Positions 16,982-24,239 of a DNA stretch of 64,000 bases are shown in pieces. The notes beneath the pieces were generated by a model. That model saw only the letters and a program-made list of their open reading frames with translations. It was not told the DNA's origin and searched no databases. Positions within the stretch are counted from its first letter, which is position 1. Every line of letters starts with the position of its first letter. This DNA is from Anaerolineales bacterium UBA2395 (GTDB taxonomy: Bacteria; Chloroflexota; Anaerolineae; Anaerolineales; Villigracilaceae): positions 84,348 to 148,347 of the forward strand of contig DDSH01000014.1 of assembly GCA_002343775.1 (NCBI GenBank), written 5' to 3'. Both the position numbers and the translations under genes were made by a program.

Positions 16982-17980
16982 ATGTTAATACCCGCTTCGC
17001 TTTTTATTGTTATATTTCTGGCACTCACCTACGCGTTTATCAATGGGATGAGAGATTCAAGCAGTATCGTAGCAACCATGATCTCTTCACGTTCATTTCA
17101 CCCCCGTGCTGCGTTGGGAATGACGGCTGTGGCTGAATTTTTCGGTCCGCTGATATTTGGGGTGACTGTGGCGAAGACCATCGCTGGTGATATTATCTCT
17201 TCGGAGGTGATTTCTTTACAGGCGCTCATGGTTGGGCTGGCGGGTGCGATCGTTTGGAATTTGATCACCTGGTACTTTGGAATTCCGAGCAGTTCATCGC
17301 ATGCTCTGATCGGCGGATTGGTTGGTGCGGCATTAATCTCCTCCGGCTGGAATGCGGTCAAACTGACGGGCTTTACCAAGGTGCTTTTGGCTCTTTTTAT
17401 CTCACCGCTGGTCGGTTTTTTTGTCGGGTTCGTGATACTGCGGTTGATCTATGTCTTTTCGCAGCATGCCACACCGAACATTAATAACTTTTTCAAAAAA
17501 AGCCAGATATTTACGGCAATTGCGCTGGCGCTGAGTCATGGTACCAATGACGCTCAAAAGACCATCGGTGTCATCACCTTGAGCTTGATCATTGCCGGGC
17601 AGATATCTGATTTTAACGTGCCGTTTTGGGTGATCGTTGCCAGCGCTGGAATGATGGCGGCTGGTACGGCGTTGGGCGGCTGGCGGCTGATTCGCACGTT
17701 GGGTGGCAAGTTTTATAAGATCCGCCCGGTGCATGGTTTTGCCACCCAACTGACTTCCGGCTGTGTGATTTTGACCGCCACATTGACCGGCTTGCCGGTT
17801 AGCACGTCGCAGGTGGTCAGCTCGGCGATTATCGGTGTCGGCGCTTCAGAGCGATTTGGAAAAGTCCGCTGGGGCGTGGCGGGTGACATCCTGACCGCCT
17901 GGGTGGTCACCATTCCCGTCAGTGCTGTTTTTTCCGCGGGAATTTATGCCATGCTCGCGTATTTTAATGTTAGTTTGTAG
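16982..17980 (+). CDS. PiT-family inorganic phosphate transporter
   Basis: This 332-residue integral membrane protein has about ten hydrophobic segments and the internal duplication of PiT carriers. The second signature SHGTNDAQKTIGVI near 188-201 is intact, and GIPSSSSHALIGG near 98-110 is also typical. The first signature reads INGMRDSSSIVAT near 19-31, where most PiT proteins have a GxNDxANxxAT form, so the N-terminal repeat is divergent. The family co-transports phosphate or metal-phosphate with protons or sodium at low affinity. It pairs with the DUF47 gene immediately upstream. Confidence 0.92.
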   Translation: MLIPASLFIVIFLALTYAFINGMRDSSSIVATMISSRSFHPRAALGMTAVAEFFGPLIFGVTVAKTIAGDIISSEVISLQALMVGLAGAIVWNLITWYFGIPSSSSHALIGGLVGAALISSGWNAVKLTGFTKVLLALFISPLVGFFVGFVILRLIYVFSQHATPNINNFFKKSQIFTAIALALSHGTNDAQKTIGVITLSLIIAGQISDFNVPFWVIVASAGMMAAGTALGGWRLIRTLGGKFYKIRPVHGFATQLTSGCVILTATLTGLPVSTSQVVSSAIIGVGASERFGKVRWGVAGDILTAWVVTIPVSAVFSAGIYAMLAYFNVSL

Positions 17981-18024
17981 TTGGGTCTGGGTTGTTCATT
18001 CAAAGAAATCCCACTGGACTTTGA

Positions 18025-18060
18025 ATGTTGATAATGTTAAAATGTTAACGGATTATTAAC
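18025..18060 (+). promoter_or_regulatory. Tandem ATGTTRA repeats upstream of the ABC importer operon
   Basis: ATGTTGA (18025), ATGTTAA (18034) and ATGTTAA (18042) are followed by TATTAAC (18054-18060). The regular 8-9 bp spacing suggests an operator for a winged-helix regulator. Gram-positive PhoP boxes are also TTAACA-type repeats, which would suit the phosphorus theme, but this link is an inference. Confidence 0.4.
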
Positions 18061-18143
18061 AGATTGGAGGTGTCAGGGAAAGAACAGTAAAGCGCAAGTA
18101 ATTTCGTTCGTTTGATCCACCCCATATTCAAAAGGAGAAAGAG

Positions 18144-19295
18144 ATGCGTTCGAATAAGATAGCCTATCAATTGCTTGCCCTGTTCGTAGTTGCCGCTACA
18201 TTGCTGTCCGCCTGCGGGGGCGGAGGTGGAGGCGCTGCCAGTGATTTCGACTGGAGCACTGCCACATCCGTTGAGGATGGCGGCGGCATGGATGCTTTGA
18301 TCGCCGCAGCCCAGGCGGAAGGCATGCTCACAACCATTGCCCTTCCGCACGACTGGTGCAATTACGGTGGTGTCATCGAAGCTTTCAAAGCCAAGTACGG
18401 TCTTGAAGTGAACGAGTTGAACCCTGATGCCGGCTCTGCCGATGAAATTGAAGCCATCAAAGCCAACAAAGAGAACAAGGGTCCGCAAGCCCCCGATGTC
18501 ATCGACGTGGGCTTCTCTTGGGGCGAATCCTCCAAGGCGGAAGGACTGATCACCCCCTATAAAGTTGCCACCTGGGATACCATTCCGGACGATGCCAAGG
18601 ATCCCGAAGGGTACTGGTACGGCGACTATTATGGTGTGCTGGCGTTCCTCGTGAACACTGATGTCCAGCCGGATGTTCCCCAAGATTGGGCTGACCTGCT
18701 TGATCCCAAGTACGCGGGACAGGTTGCCCTCTCCGGCGATCCGCGCGTTTCCAATCAGGCGATCCAGTCTGTGTACGCTGCGGCTCTTGCCAATGGTGGT
18801 TCCCTGGATGATGTCCAGCCTGGCTTGGATTACTTCGCCGAACTGAACGCGGCTGGAAATCTCATTCCGTTGATCGCCAATAACGGTCTGGTAGCGAGCG
18901 GTGAAATTCCTGTCCGCATCACGTGGGACTATAATGCCCTTGCAGCCATCGACACCTTTGAAGGCAACCCGAATGCCACAGTCGTGATTCCGGCAACGGG
19001 ACGTTTTGCCGGCGTGTACGTTCAGGCGATCAGCGCCTACTCGCCCCAGCCCGCCGCCGCCCGCCTGTGGATGGAATTCCTCTACTCGGATGAGGGTCAG
19101 TTGCTGTGGATGGAAGGGTACTGCCACCCGATCCGCGAAGCCGATCTGCGCGCGCGCGATGTCGTTCCTGCGGAACTTTCGGCAAAACTTCCTGATGTGT
19201 CTGGTGCGGTATTCCCCACGCTCGACCAGCTCACTGCTGCGAGCGAATTGATCACCAAGAACTGGGACAGCGCTGTTGGCGCCGATGTTAAATAA
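18144..19295 (+). CDS. ABC transporter substrate-binding lipoprotein
   Basis: The 383-residue protein has a lipoprotein signal: basic MRSNK, a hydrophobic run, and the lipobox LLSAC with the acylated Cys at about residue 24, followed by a poly-Gly linker. The remainder resembles type-1/PotD-like periplasmic-binding proteins, with a YGVLAFLVNTD strand, a WADLLDPKYAGQVALSGDP block and an ARLWMEFLYSDEGQ C-terminal block. These are typical of binders for iron(III), polyamines, 2-aminoethylphosphonate and similar small charged ligands. AAAAGGAG lies before the start. Two permeases, an ATPase and a phosphatase-superfamily enzyme follow. A phosphorus-containing ligand is favoured by context only. 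Confidence 0.9.
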   Translation: MRSNKIAYQLLALFVVAATLLSACGGGGGGAASDFDWSTATSVEDGGGMDALIAAAQAEGMLTTIALPHDWCNYGGVIEAFKAKYGLEVNELNPDAGSADEIEAIKANKENKGPQAPDVIDVGFSWGESSKAEGLITPYKVATWDTIPDDAKDPEGYWYGDYYGVLAFLVNTDVQPDVPQDWADLLDPKYAGQVALSGDPRVSNQAIQSVYAAALANGGSLDDVQPGLDYFAELNAAGNLIPLIANNGLVASGEIPVRITWDYNALAAIDTFEGNPNATVVIPATGRFAGVYVQAISAYSPQPAAARLWMEFLYSDEGQLLWMEGYCHPIREADLRARDVVPAELSAKLPDVSGAVFPTLDQLTAASELITKNWDSAVGADVK

Positions 19296-19316
19296 TCTCA
19301 AGATTGATTGACCAAT

Positions 19317-19345
19317 GCGAGACCCTGCCTCTGGCGGGGTCTCGC
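19317..19345 (+). promoter_or_regulatory. Stable intercistronic hairpin after the binding-protein gene
   Basis: Arms 19317-19329 and 19333-19345 pair over 13 bp with one T-G pair and a three-base loop. No T-run follows. Such hairpins commonly protect the upstream mRNA from 3' decay so that the binding protein is made in excess of the permeases. Confidence 0.6.
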
Positions 19346-19376
19346 TACAGCAAGGCTATTTGTTAAGGATAAACTC

Positions 19377-20261
19377 ATGGCGCAGGCTACTAAATCCAAT
19401 GGTCCCAGGACTGCAGCGAGTTGGAAGGTTTGGTTGGGCGTTGCACCGTTTTTTCTGTTTGCAGTCCTCTTCCTCCTCATGCCGTCCTTTCGGTTGTTGA
19501 CGGCGAGTTTTTCCACACCGGAAGGCTCTTTTACTTTCGATAATATTCTGCAATTGTTCACAGAACCTTTGATCGTGAATTCATATATTTTGAGCATTCA
19601 GATCAGTGCCGTGACTGCGCTGGGTGGTGGGATCTTTGGATTCCTGCTTGCCTATTCGGTGACGGTGGGCGGTCTTCCCAAACCCCTTCGCTCGGTTCTA
19701 ATCACGTTTTCCGGGGTGGCATCCAATTTTGCGGGCGTACCGCTTGCATTTGCATTCGTCGCCACACTTGGGCGTCAAGGGTTTATCACAGCAATTCTAA
19801 AAGATGTTTTCAACCTGAATGTTTATGATGCCGGCTTCAATTTATACGGTTTTGCCGGTTTGAGCCTTGTGTATATGTACTTCCAGTTTCCATTGATGGT
19901 TTTGATCATGGCGCCTGCATTAGACGGCTTAAAAAGGGAGTGGCGTGAAGCGGCAGAAAACCTTGGTGCCAACACCACTCAATACTGGTTGAAGGTTGCC
20001 ATGCCTGTGTTGCTGCCGTCCATCCTTGGCGCGATGATCCTCCTATTCGGAAATGCCTTTGGCGCATATGCCACTGCCTATGCCCTGACCGGTGGCAGGC
20101 TTGGTTTGGTCACCATTCAAATTGGTGCGCAAATTCGCGGGGATGTTTTATACAACCCGGGTTTGGGGTATGCGATGGCAGTTGGCATGGTCTTTATCAT
20201 GGCGATTTCGCTGGGCGGCTACTCCTGGCTTCAGGCAAAGACAGAAAGGTGGTTGAAATGA
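19377..20261 (+). CDS. ABC transporter permease 1
   Basis: I chose the ATG at 19377 (MAQATKSNG) because AAGGAT lies upstream. The longer open frame starts inside the intercistronic hairpin. The 294-residue protein has six membrane helices and the permease EAA loop (EWREAAENLGANTTQYWLKV near 200-219) that docks to the ATPase. It belongs to the BPD_transp_1 class found in iron, spermidine/putrescine and phosphonate importers. Its stop codon overlaps the start of permease 2 (ATGA), which indicates translational coupling. Confidence 0.92.
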   Translation: MAQATKSNGPRTAASWKVWLGVAPFFLFAVLFLLMPSFRLLTASFSTPEGSFTFDNILQLFTEPLIVNSYILSIQISAVTALGGGIFGFLLAYSVTVGGLPKPLRSVLITFSGVASNFAGVPLAFAFVATLGRQGFITAILKDVFNLNVYDAGFNLYGFAGLSLVYMYFQFPLMVLIMAPALDGLKREWREAAENLGANTTQYWLKVAMPVLLPSILGAMILLFGNAFGAYATAYALTGGRLGLVTIQIGAQIRGDVLYNPGLGYAMAVGMVFIMAISLGGYSWLQAKTERWLK

Positions 20262-21088
20262 GTTTCATTTCCCGGCTTCGCAGATTCCCATTCTGGGCGT
20301 GGTTTTGGTTCATCCTTGGCGCTCTGTACTTTGTACTTCCATTGTATGCCACTCTTTCATTCTCGCTCAGTTGGGACCCGGAGTACCCGCTCAAAGCATA
20401 TGAAAGAGCGTTTGGCGATTCCCGCTTCTGGAACAGTTTTTTGTATTCGAACATGCTCGCGTTATCGACCATTGTCGCTTCGATTGTTCTCGTCGTCCCC
20501 ACTGCGTATTGGATCAGATTGCGCTTGCCGGAGGCGCGCCGTGTGGTCGAATTCCTGACATTGATGCCTTTTGTGGTTCCAGCCATTATCCTCGTCTTTG
20601 GCATGATCCGCATTTACAGCACGCCGTTCACGCTTCCCTTTACCGACATTGTCTTGATGCAGCCCCTCACTCAGTTCAAAGCAGGGACAAATATCCTGAT
20701 CGTTGCCGGGTACATGGTGCTTTCCATGCCGTATATGTACCGCTCCGTGGATACCGGTATGCGCACTGTGGACATTCGAACTCTCACGGAAGCCGCGCAA
20801 AGCCTTGGCGCCAGCTGGTTTACGATCATCACCAAGATCATTTTGCCCAACATCCGCGCGGCATTGTTGAGCGGCGCGCTCCTCACATTTGCGATCGTAG
20901 TTGGGGAAGTGGTGTTGGCATCCTTCCTGGGGGTAAGTGCCTTTGGTCCATACCTCTTTCTGCTCGGGCAACACCGCGCCTATGAGCCTGCCGCGCTTTC
21001 CTTTGTCAGTTTCCTGCTTACCTGGCTTGCCATGGGATTGATCCAACTGGTAACCGGCGGTCAGGGACAAACCGCGGGCGCGCACTAA
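20258..21088 (+). CDS. ABC transporter permease 2
   Basis: This 276-residue protein overlaps the previous gene by four bases. It has six predicted membrane helices and an EAA loop (TEAAQSLGASWFTIITKIIL near 179-198). It would form the heterodimeric membrane channel with permease 1. The C-terminal tail GGQGQTAGAH is hydrophilic and short. The next gene, the ATPase, begins 19 bases downstream. Confidence 0.92.
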   Translation: MSFISRLRRFPFWAWFWFILGALYFVLPLYATLSFSLSWDPEYPLKAYERAFGDSRFWNSFLYSNMLALSTIVASIVLVVPTAYWIRLRLPEARRVVEFLTLMPFVVPAIILVFGMIRIYSTPFTLPFTDIVLMQPLTQFKAGTNILIVAGYMVLSMPYMYRSVDTGMRTVDIRTLTEAAQSLGASWFTIITKIILPNIRAALLSGALLTFAIVVGEVVLASFLGVSAFGPYLFLLGQHRAYEPAALSFVSFLLTWLAMGLIQLVTGGQGQTAGAH

Positions 21089-21107
21089 CCTTTGACGGAG
21101 AACCGAC

Positions 21108-22166
21108 ATGACACATCTTGCACTCAAGAACATATCGAAGCAATTTGGAGATTTTGTTGCCGTTCGTGATTTCAACCTCGATGTTAAGAAAGGCGAATTC
21201 GTTTCATTTCTCGGACCGTCAGGTTGCGGCAAAACCACCACCCTGCGCATGATCGCAGGGTTCGAGATCCCCTCCTCGGGCATGATCTCGATCGAAGGAA
21301 TAGACATCACCGACAAAGCCCCCAACCAGCGCAATGTCGGCATGGTGTTCCAGTCCTATGCGCTTTTTCCAAATATGACCGTTGCCCAGAACATCGGCTT
21401 CGGCTTGCAGGTGCGCAAGGAAAAAGAGTCTGATATCAAAGACCGTGTAAAAGAGATGCTCTCCATCATTCACATGGAGGAGAAGGCGAACAGTTACCCC
21501 TACCAGCTCTCCGGTGGACAAATGCAGCGCGTCGCACTCGCCCGGGCTTTGGCGATCCGACCGGAAGTTTTGCTGCTCGATGAGCCTCTCTCCGCGTTGG
21601 ACGCCAAGATCCGCGTATCGCTTCGCGCCGAGATTCGCAGCATTCAGCAAAAGCTGGGGATTACCGCCATCTACGTCACTCACGATCAGGAAGAGGCACT
21701 CTCCCTATCTGACCGCATCGTCGTGATGAATGTAGGCGAAATGGAGCAGGTGGGAACTCCGTTTGAAACTTACAACTTCCCAAAGACCCGCTTCGTTGCC
21801 AATTTCGTAGGTTCCCTGAATACCGCAGATGCGGAAGTGCTCGACCCCGCTTCCGGTCTCTTGAGCGTGGATGGTGCCCGTTTCTCTTCTTCTGACATAA
21901 AGGGGCATAAGAAGGGTGATAAGGTAAAGATCGCCATTCGTCCGGAACGCTTCAGTTTTCTTTCGGAGGAAAAGAAAGAGAACATTGTGGACTGCACCAT
22001 CGAAAACATTACCTTCCTTGGCTCCGTGGTCCGCATTCGGGTGAAGATCGGCAACACAAAGTTTGACATGGATACGTTCAATCGCCCCTCTCTCGAACTG
22101 CCCAAGGTTGGGGAGAAGAGTCAAATTGCGTGTTCACGGAAGGCTGTTTTGGTCCTAGACGAATAA
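21108..22166 (+). CDS. ABC transporter ATP-binding protein (PotA/FbpC-like)
   Basis: The 352-residue ATPase shows Walker A GPSGCGKTT at 36-44, a Q-loop in VFQSYALFPNMT, the signature LSGGQMQR, Walker B VLLLDEP and the switch histidine in THDQEEAL. A C-terminal extension of about 120 residues forms the TOBE regulatory domain, as in PotA and FbpC. It energises uptake by the two upstream permeases and the lipoprotein. The stop at 22166 is followed by a strong hairpin that may act as terminator or attenuator before the hydrolase gene. Confidence 0.95.
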   Translation: MTHLALKNISKQFGDFVAVRDFNLDVKKGEFVSFLGPSGCGKTTTLRMIAGFEIPSSGMISIEGIDITDKAPNQRNVGMVFQSYALFPNMTVAQNIGFGLQVRKEKESDIKDRVKEMLSIIHMEEKANSYPYQLSGGQMQRVALARALAIRPEVLLLDEPLSALDAKIRVSLRAEIRSIQQKLGITAIYVTHDQEEALSLSDRIVVMNVGEMEQVGTPFETYNFPKTRFVANFVGSLNTADAEVLDPASGLLSVDGARFSSSDIKGHKKGDKVKIAIRPERFSFLSEEKKENIVDCTIENITFLGSVVRIRVKIGNTKFDMDTFNRPSLELPKVGEKSQIACSRKAVLVLDE

Positions 22167-22183
22167 CAGACAAGACCTTGATG

Positions 22184-22220
22184 AGCGGTTCGCCGGGTGT
22201 GCAGGCGAACCGCTTTTGTT
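22184..22220 (+). terminator. Terminator/attenuator after the ABC ATPase gene
   Basis: AGCGGTTCGCC (22184-22194) pairs perfectly with GGCGAACCGCT (22204-22214) and is followed by TTTTGTTT. It lies just before the ribosome site of the next gene, so termination is probably incomplete and expression of the hydrolase would be lower than that of the importer. Confidence 0.75.
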
Positions 22221-22231
22221 TGGAGCGGATG

Positions 22232-23047
22232 ATGGGCAAAGTTGTTTTGATTCTCTCTGATGCGCTTCGTTACGATGTGGCAGTTGCCAATATGGGGTTT
22301 CTCGGTCATCTGGTTGAAAGCAGGCAGGCAAGCTTGTATAAGATCGTTGGCGAACTTCCCAGCCTGTCCCGCCCGATGTACGAAACCATTCACACGGGTT
22401 TGCCTTCCAGCGAGCATGGCATTGTCTCCAATTCGGTTGTGCGGCTATCGGATAGACCGAATATTTTTCGATCTACAAAAGAAGCGGGGAAAACAACCGC
22501 TGCTGCTGCATATTTCTGGTATTCTGAATTGTATAACCGTGTTCCTTACAATGCCATTGACGATAAAGAAGTCGATGACACGGCGTTGAATATTCAACAC
22601 GGGCGTTTTTATACCGAGGATGACTATCCTGATATCGAACTCTTCAATAGCGCGGCGCATCTTATCCGTAAATTCTCGCCGGATTATCTTTTATTGCACC
22701 CAATGGGTATGGACTATTATGGTGAGACATTCGGCTCCGATACAAAGCAATATCGAAGCCATGCCACCTACCAGGATTTAAAACTCGCGCCGCTCATCAT
22801 GGAGTGGCGCGAGCGCGGCTATGTAATCCTTGTCACTGGCGATCACGGCATCAATGCCGATGGGGTTCATGGCGGTACCACGCCCGAACAGAGGGAAGTT
22901 CCCTTCTTTGTAATTCCGGCCAAAGGTCAGGGAAGAGGCGATACGGGCGAGATCATCTCCCATCTTCAGATCGCGCCAAGCATCCTTAAATTATTGGATG
23001 TCCCCATCCCATCAACGATGAAGCACGGGTCTTTATCCCTCGACTAA
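22232..23047 (+). CDS. Alkaline-phosphatase-superfamily hydrolase (phosphodiesterase-like)
   Basis: The likely start is the second of two consecutive ATGs (22229/22232), six bases from GGAG. The 271-residue product has ILSDALRYD near 6-14 with the first metal Asp. A SLSRPMYETIHTGLPSSEHGI stretch near 47-67 follows, with Ser or Thr as nucleophile, and TGDHGINADGVHGG near 205-218 provides metal Asp/His residues. This is the arrangement of nucleotide pyrophosphatases and phosphonoacetate hydrolases. There is no signal peptide, so it would act on material brought in by the importer encoded upstream. Substrate could be a phosphodiester, phosphomonoester or phosphonate. Its last 15 bases overlap the convergent PfpI gene. 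Confidence 0.8.
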   Translation: MGKVVLILSDALRYDVAVANMGFLGHLVESRQASLYKIVGELPSLSRPMYETIHTGLPSSEHGIVSNSVVRLSDRPNIFRSTKEAGKTTAAAAYFWYSELYNRVPYNAIDDKEVDDTALNIQHGRFYTEDDYPDIELFNSAAHLIRKFSPDYLLLHPMGMDYYGETFGSDTKQYRSHATYQDLKLAPLIMEWRERGYVILVTGDHGINADGVHGGTTPEQREVPFFVIPAKGQGRGDTGEIISHLQIAPSILKLLDVPIPSTMKHGSLSLD

Positions 23048-23557
23048 TGCTTTGACCAGTTCGCGGTTGAAATCGGGGATGTCTGCCACGACCCGCCCCC
23101 AGACCTGGTTGCCTTCACGAAAAGCGGCTTCATCCGCCCAGACCCCGCCGGCATTTTCAAGATCGTCCTTGATGCCGGTTGAGCCGGTCACGCGTTGACC
23201 CGGCTTGATGATACCCGCTGAGACGGCAATCGAACCACCGTGACAGATAATGCCGATGATCTTGTCTGCATCTTGCATTTCCTTGACAAGTTTTTTGGTT
23301 ACTTCGTACCTTCGGATTTTATCGGGCGCCCAACCGCCGGGGAGAATGAGCGCATAGAGTTCGCTGGCTTTGAGGTCTTCCATCTTCGTATCGGGTGTAA
23401 TGACCAACCCATTCTTGCCGCGTACGGGTTTGAGGTCGAGCCCGGCGCTGAGAACTTTGGCTCCCTCCTCTTGCAGGCGCATGAGCGGGACGTAGTATTC
23501 GAGGTCTTCCACGCCTTCGGCGATCAGGGTGGCAATGACTTTATGTTTTAATCGCAT
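23033..23557 (-). CDS. DJ-1/PfpI-family protein
   Basis: The 174-residue protein has the DJ-1/PfpI nucleophile elbow IIGIICHGGSIAVSA with C105 and H106, and the conserved acidic residue in the N-terminal EGVEDLE. Start context is AAGGAGAGAAGC. Family members act as proteases, glyoxalases or deglycase-like chaperones in the cytosol, and sequence alone cannot separate these. The gene is co-directional with YjbQ 27 bases upstream and its 3' end overlaps the hydrolase gene on the other strand. Confidence 0.9.
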   Translation of the reverse strand: MRLKHKVIATLIAEGVEDLEYYVPLMRLQEEGAKVLSAGLDLKPVRGKNGLVITPDTKMEDLKASELYALILPGGWAPDKIRRYEVTKKLVKEMQDADKIIGIICHGGSIAVSAGIIKPGQRVTGSTGIKDDLENAGGVWADEAAFREGNQVWGRVVADIPDFNRELVKALVEG

Positions 23558-23584
23558 TGCTTCTCTCCTTTATCTTTCTTCAAT

Positions 23585-24004
23585 TTATTCACCAATAATT
23601 TTGATCAGCACTCGTTTTCTGCGCCTGCCGTCGAACTCACCATAAAAGATCTGCTCCCATGTTCCGAAATCGAGTTGGCCGTTCGTGACTGCGACCACCA
23701 CTTCGCGTCCCATCACCTGGCGTTTCATGTGCGCGTCGGCATTATCTTCTCCGGTATCGTTGTGGCGGTACCCGCTGACGGGTTCGTGCGGGGCGATCCG
23801 CTCGAGCCATTTATCGTAGTCGTGATGCAACCCGCTTTCATCATCATTAATGAAGACGGAGGCGGTGATGTGCATGGCATTGCACAATAGCAAGCCTTCT
23901 TTGATTCCGCTTTCCCGCAGGGTTTCTTCGACCTGCCGGGTGATGTTGATGAATCCTCGGCGGGATGGGATGTTGAACCATAGTTCTTTTCGATAGGATT
24001 TCAT
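23585..24004 (-). CDS. YjbQ/UPF0047 family protein
   Basis: This 139-residue protein matches the compact YjbQ family: AMHITASVFINDDESG near 43-58, a D-rich DYDKWLERIAPHEP block, YRHNDTGEDNADAHMK with conserved His/Asn, and the C-terminal GTWEQIFYGEFDGRRRKRV. A thiamine-phosphate synthase side activity has been described for E. coli YjbQ, but the physiological role is not settled. It forms a two-gene operon with the PfpI-like gene. Confidence 0.9.
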   Translation of the reverse strand: MKSYRKELWFNIPSRRGFINITRQVEETLRESGIKEGLLLCNAMHITASVFINDDESGLHHDYDKWLERIAPHEPVSGYRHNDTGEDNADAHMKRQVMGREVVVAVTNGQLDFGTWEQIFYGEFDGRRRKRVLIKIIGE

Positions 24005-24188
24005 GAGAGTGTTATGTCCTTGGGGTGAGTCTCTGGGGATTCTACATGAAGTTTTGGAATTGAGGTAGTTTTTATTTGCTGCAAGAGAAACTGCGACGAT
24101 ATGCGTTCCCCATACCGATTTGAGATTCCACCTCTGTTCCCGGAAGTTACTCTGCCCGAATGTTAGCTAAAATGCTGGTAGTGTTAAC
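24005..24188. other. Intergenic stretch without recognised gene
   Basis: Apart from the terminator at its right edge I see no open frame, tRNA or repeat in this stretch. It would have to hold the promoter of the YjbQ-PfpI operon on the minus strand, but I could not pick a convincing pair of hexamers. Confidence 0.5.
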
Positions 24189-24222
24189 AAAAAAATGGCG
24201 GAGATCACTCCGCCATTTTTTT
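24189..24222 (-). terminator. Bidirectional terminator of the kinase operon
   Basis: A perfect 15-bp stem (24189-24203 with 24208-24222) has a four-base loop, seven A on one side and seven T on the other. It lies 17 bases after the stop codon of the Ser/Thr kinase gene on the minus strand. Confidence 0.92.
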
Positions 24223-24239
24223 AAACATGGAATTTTGTT

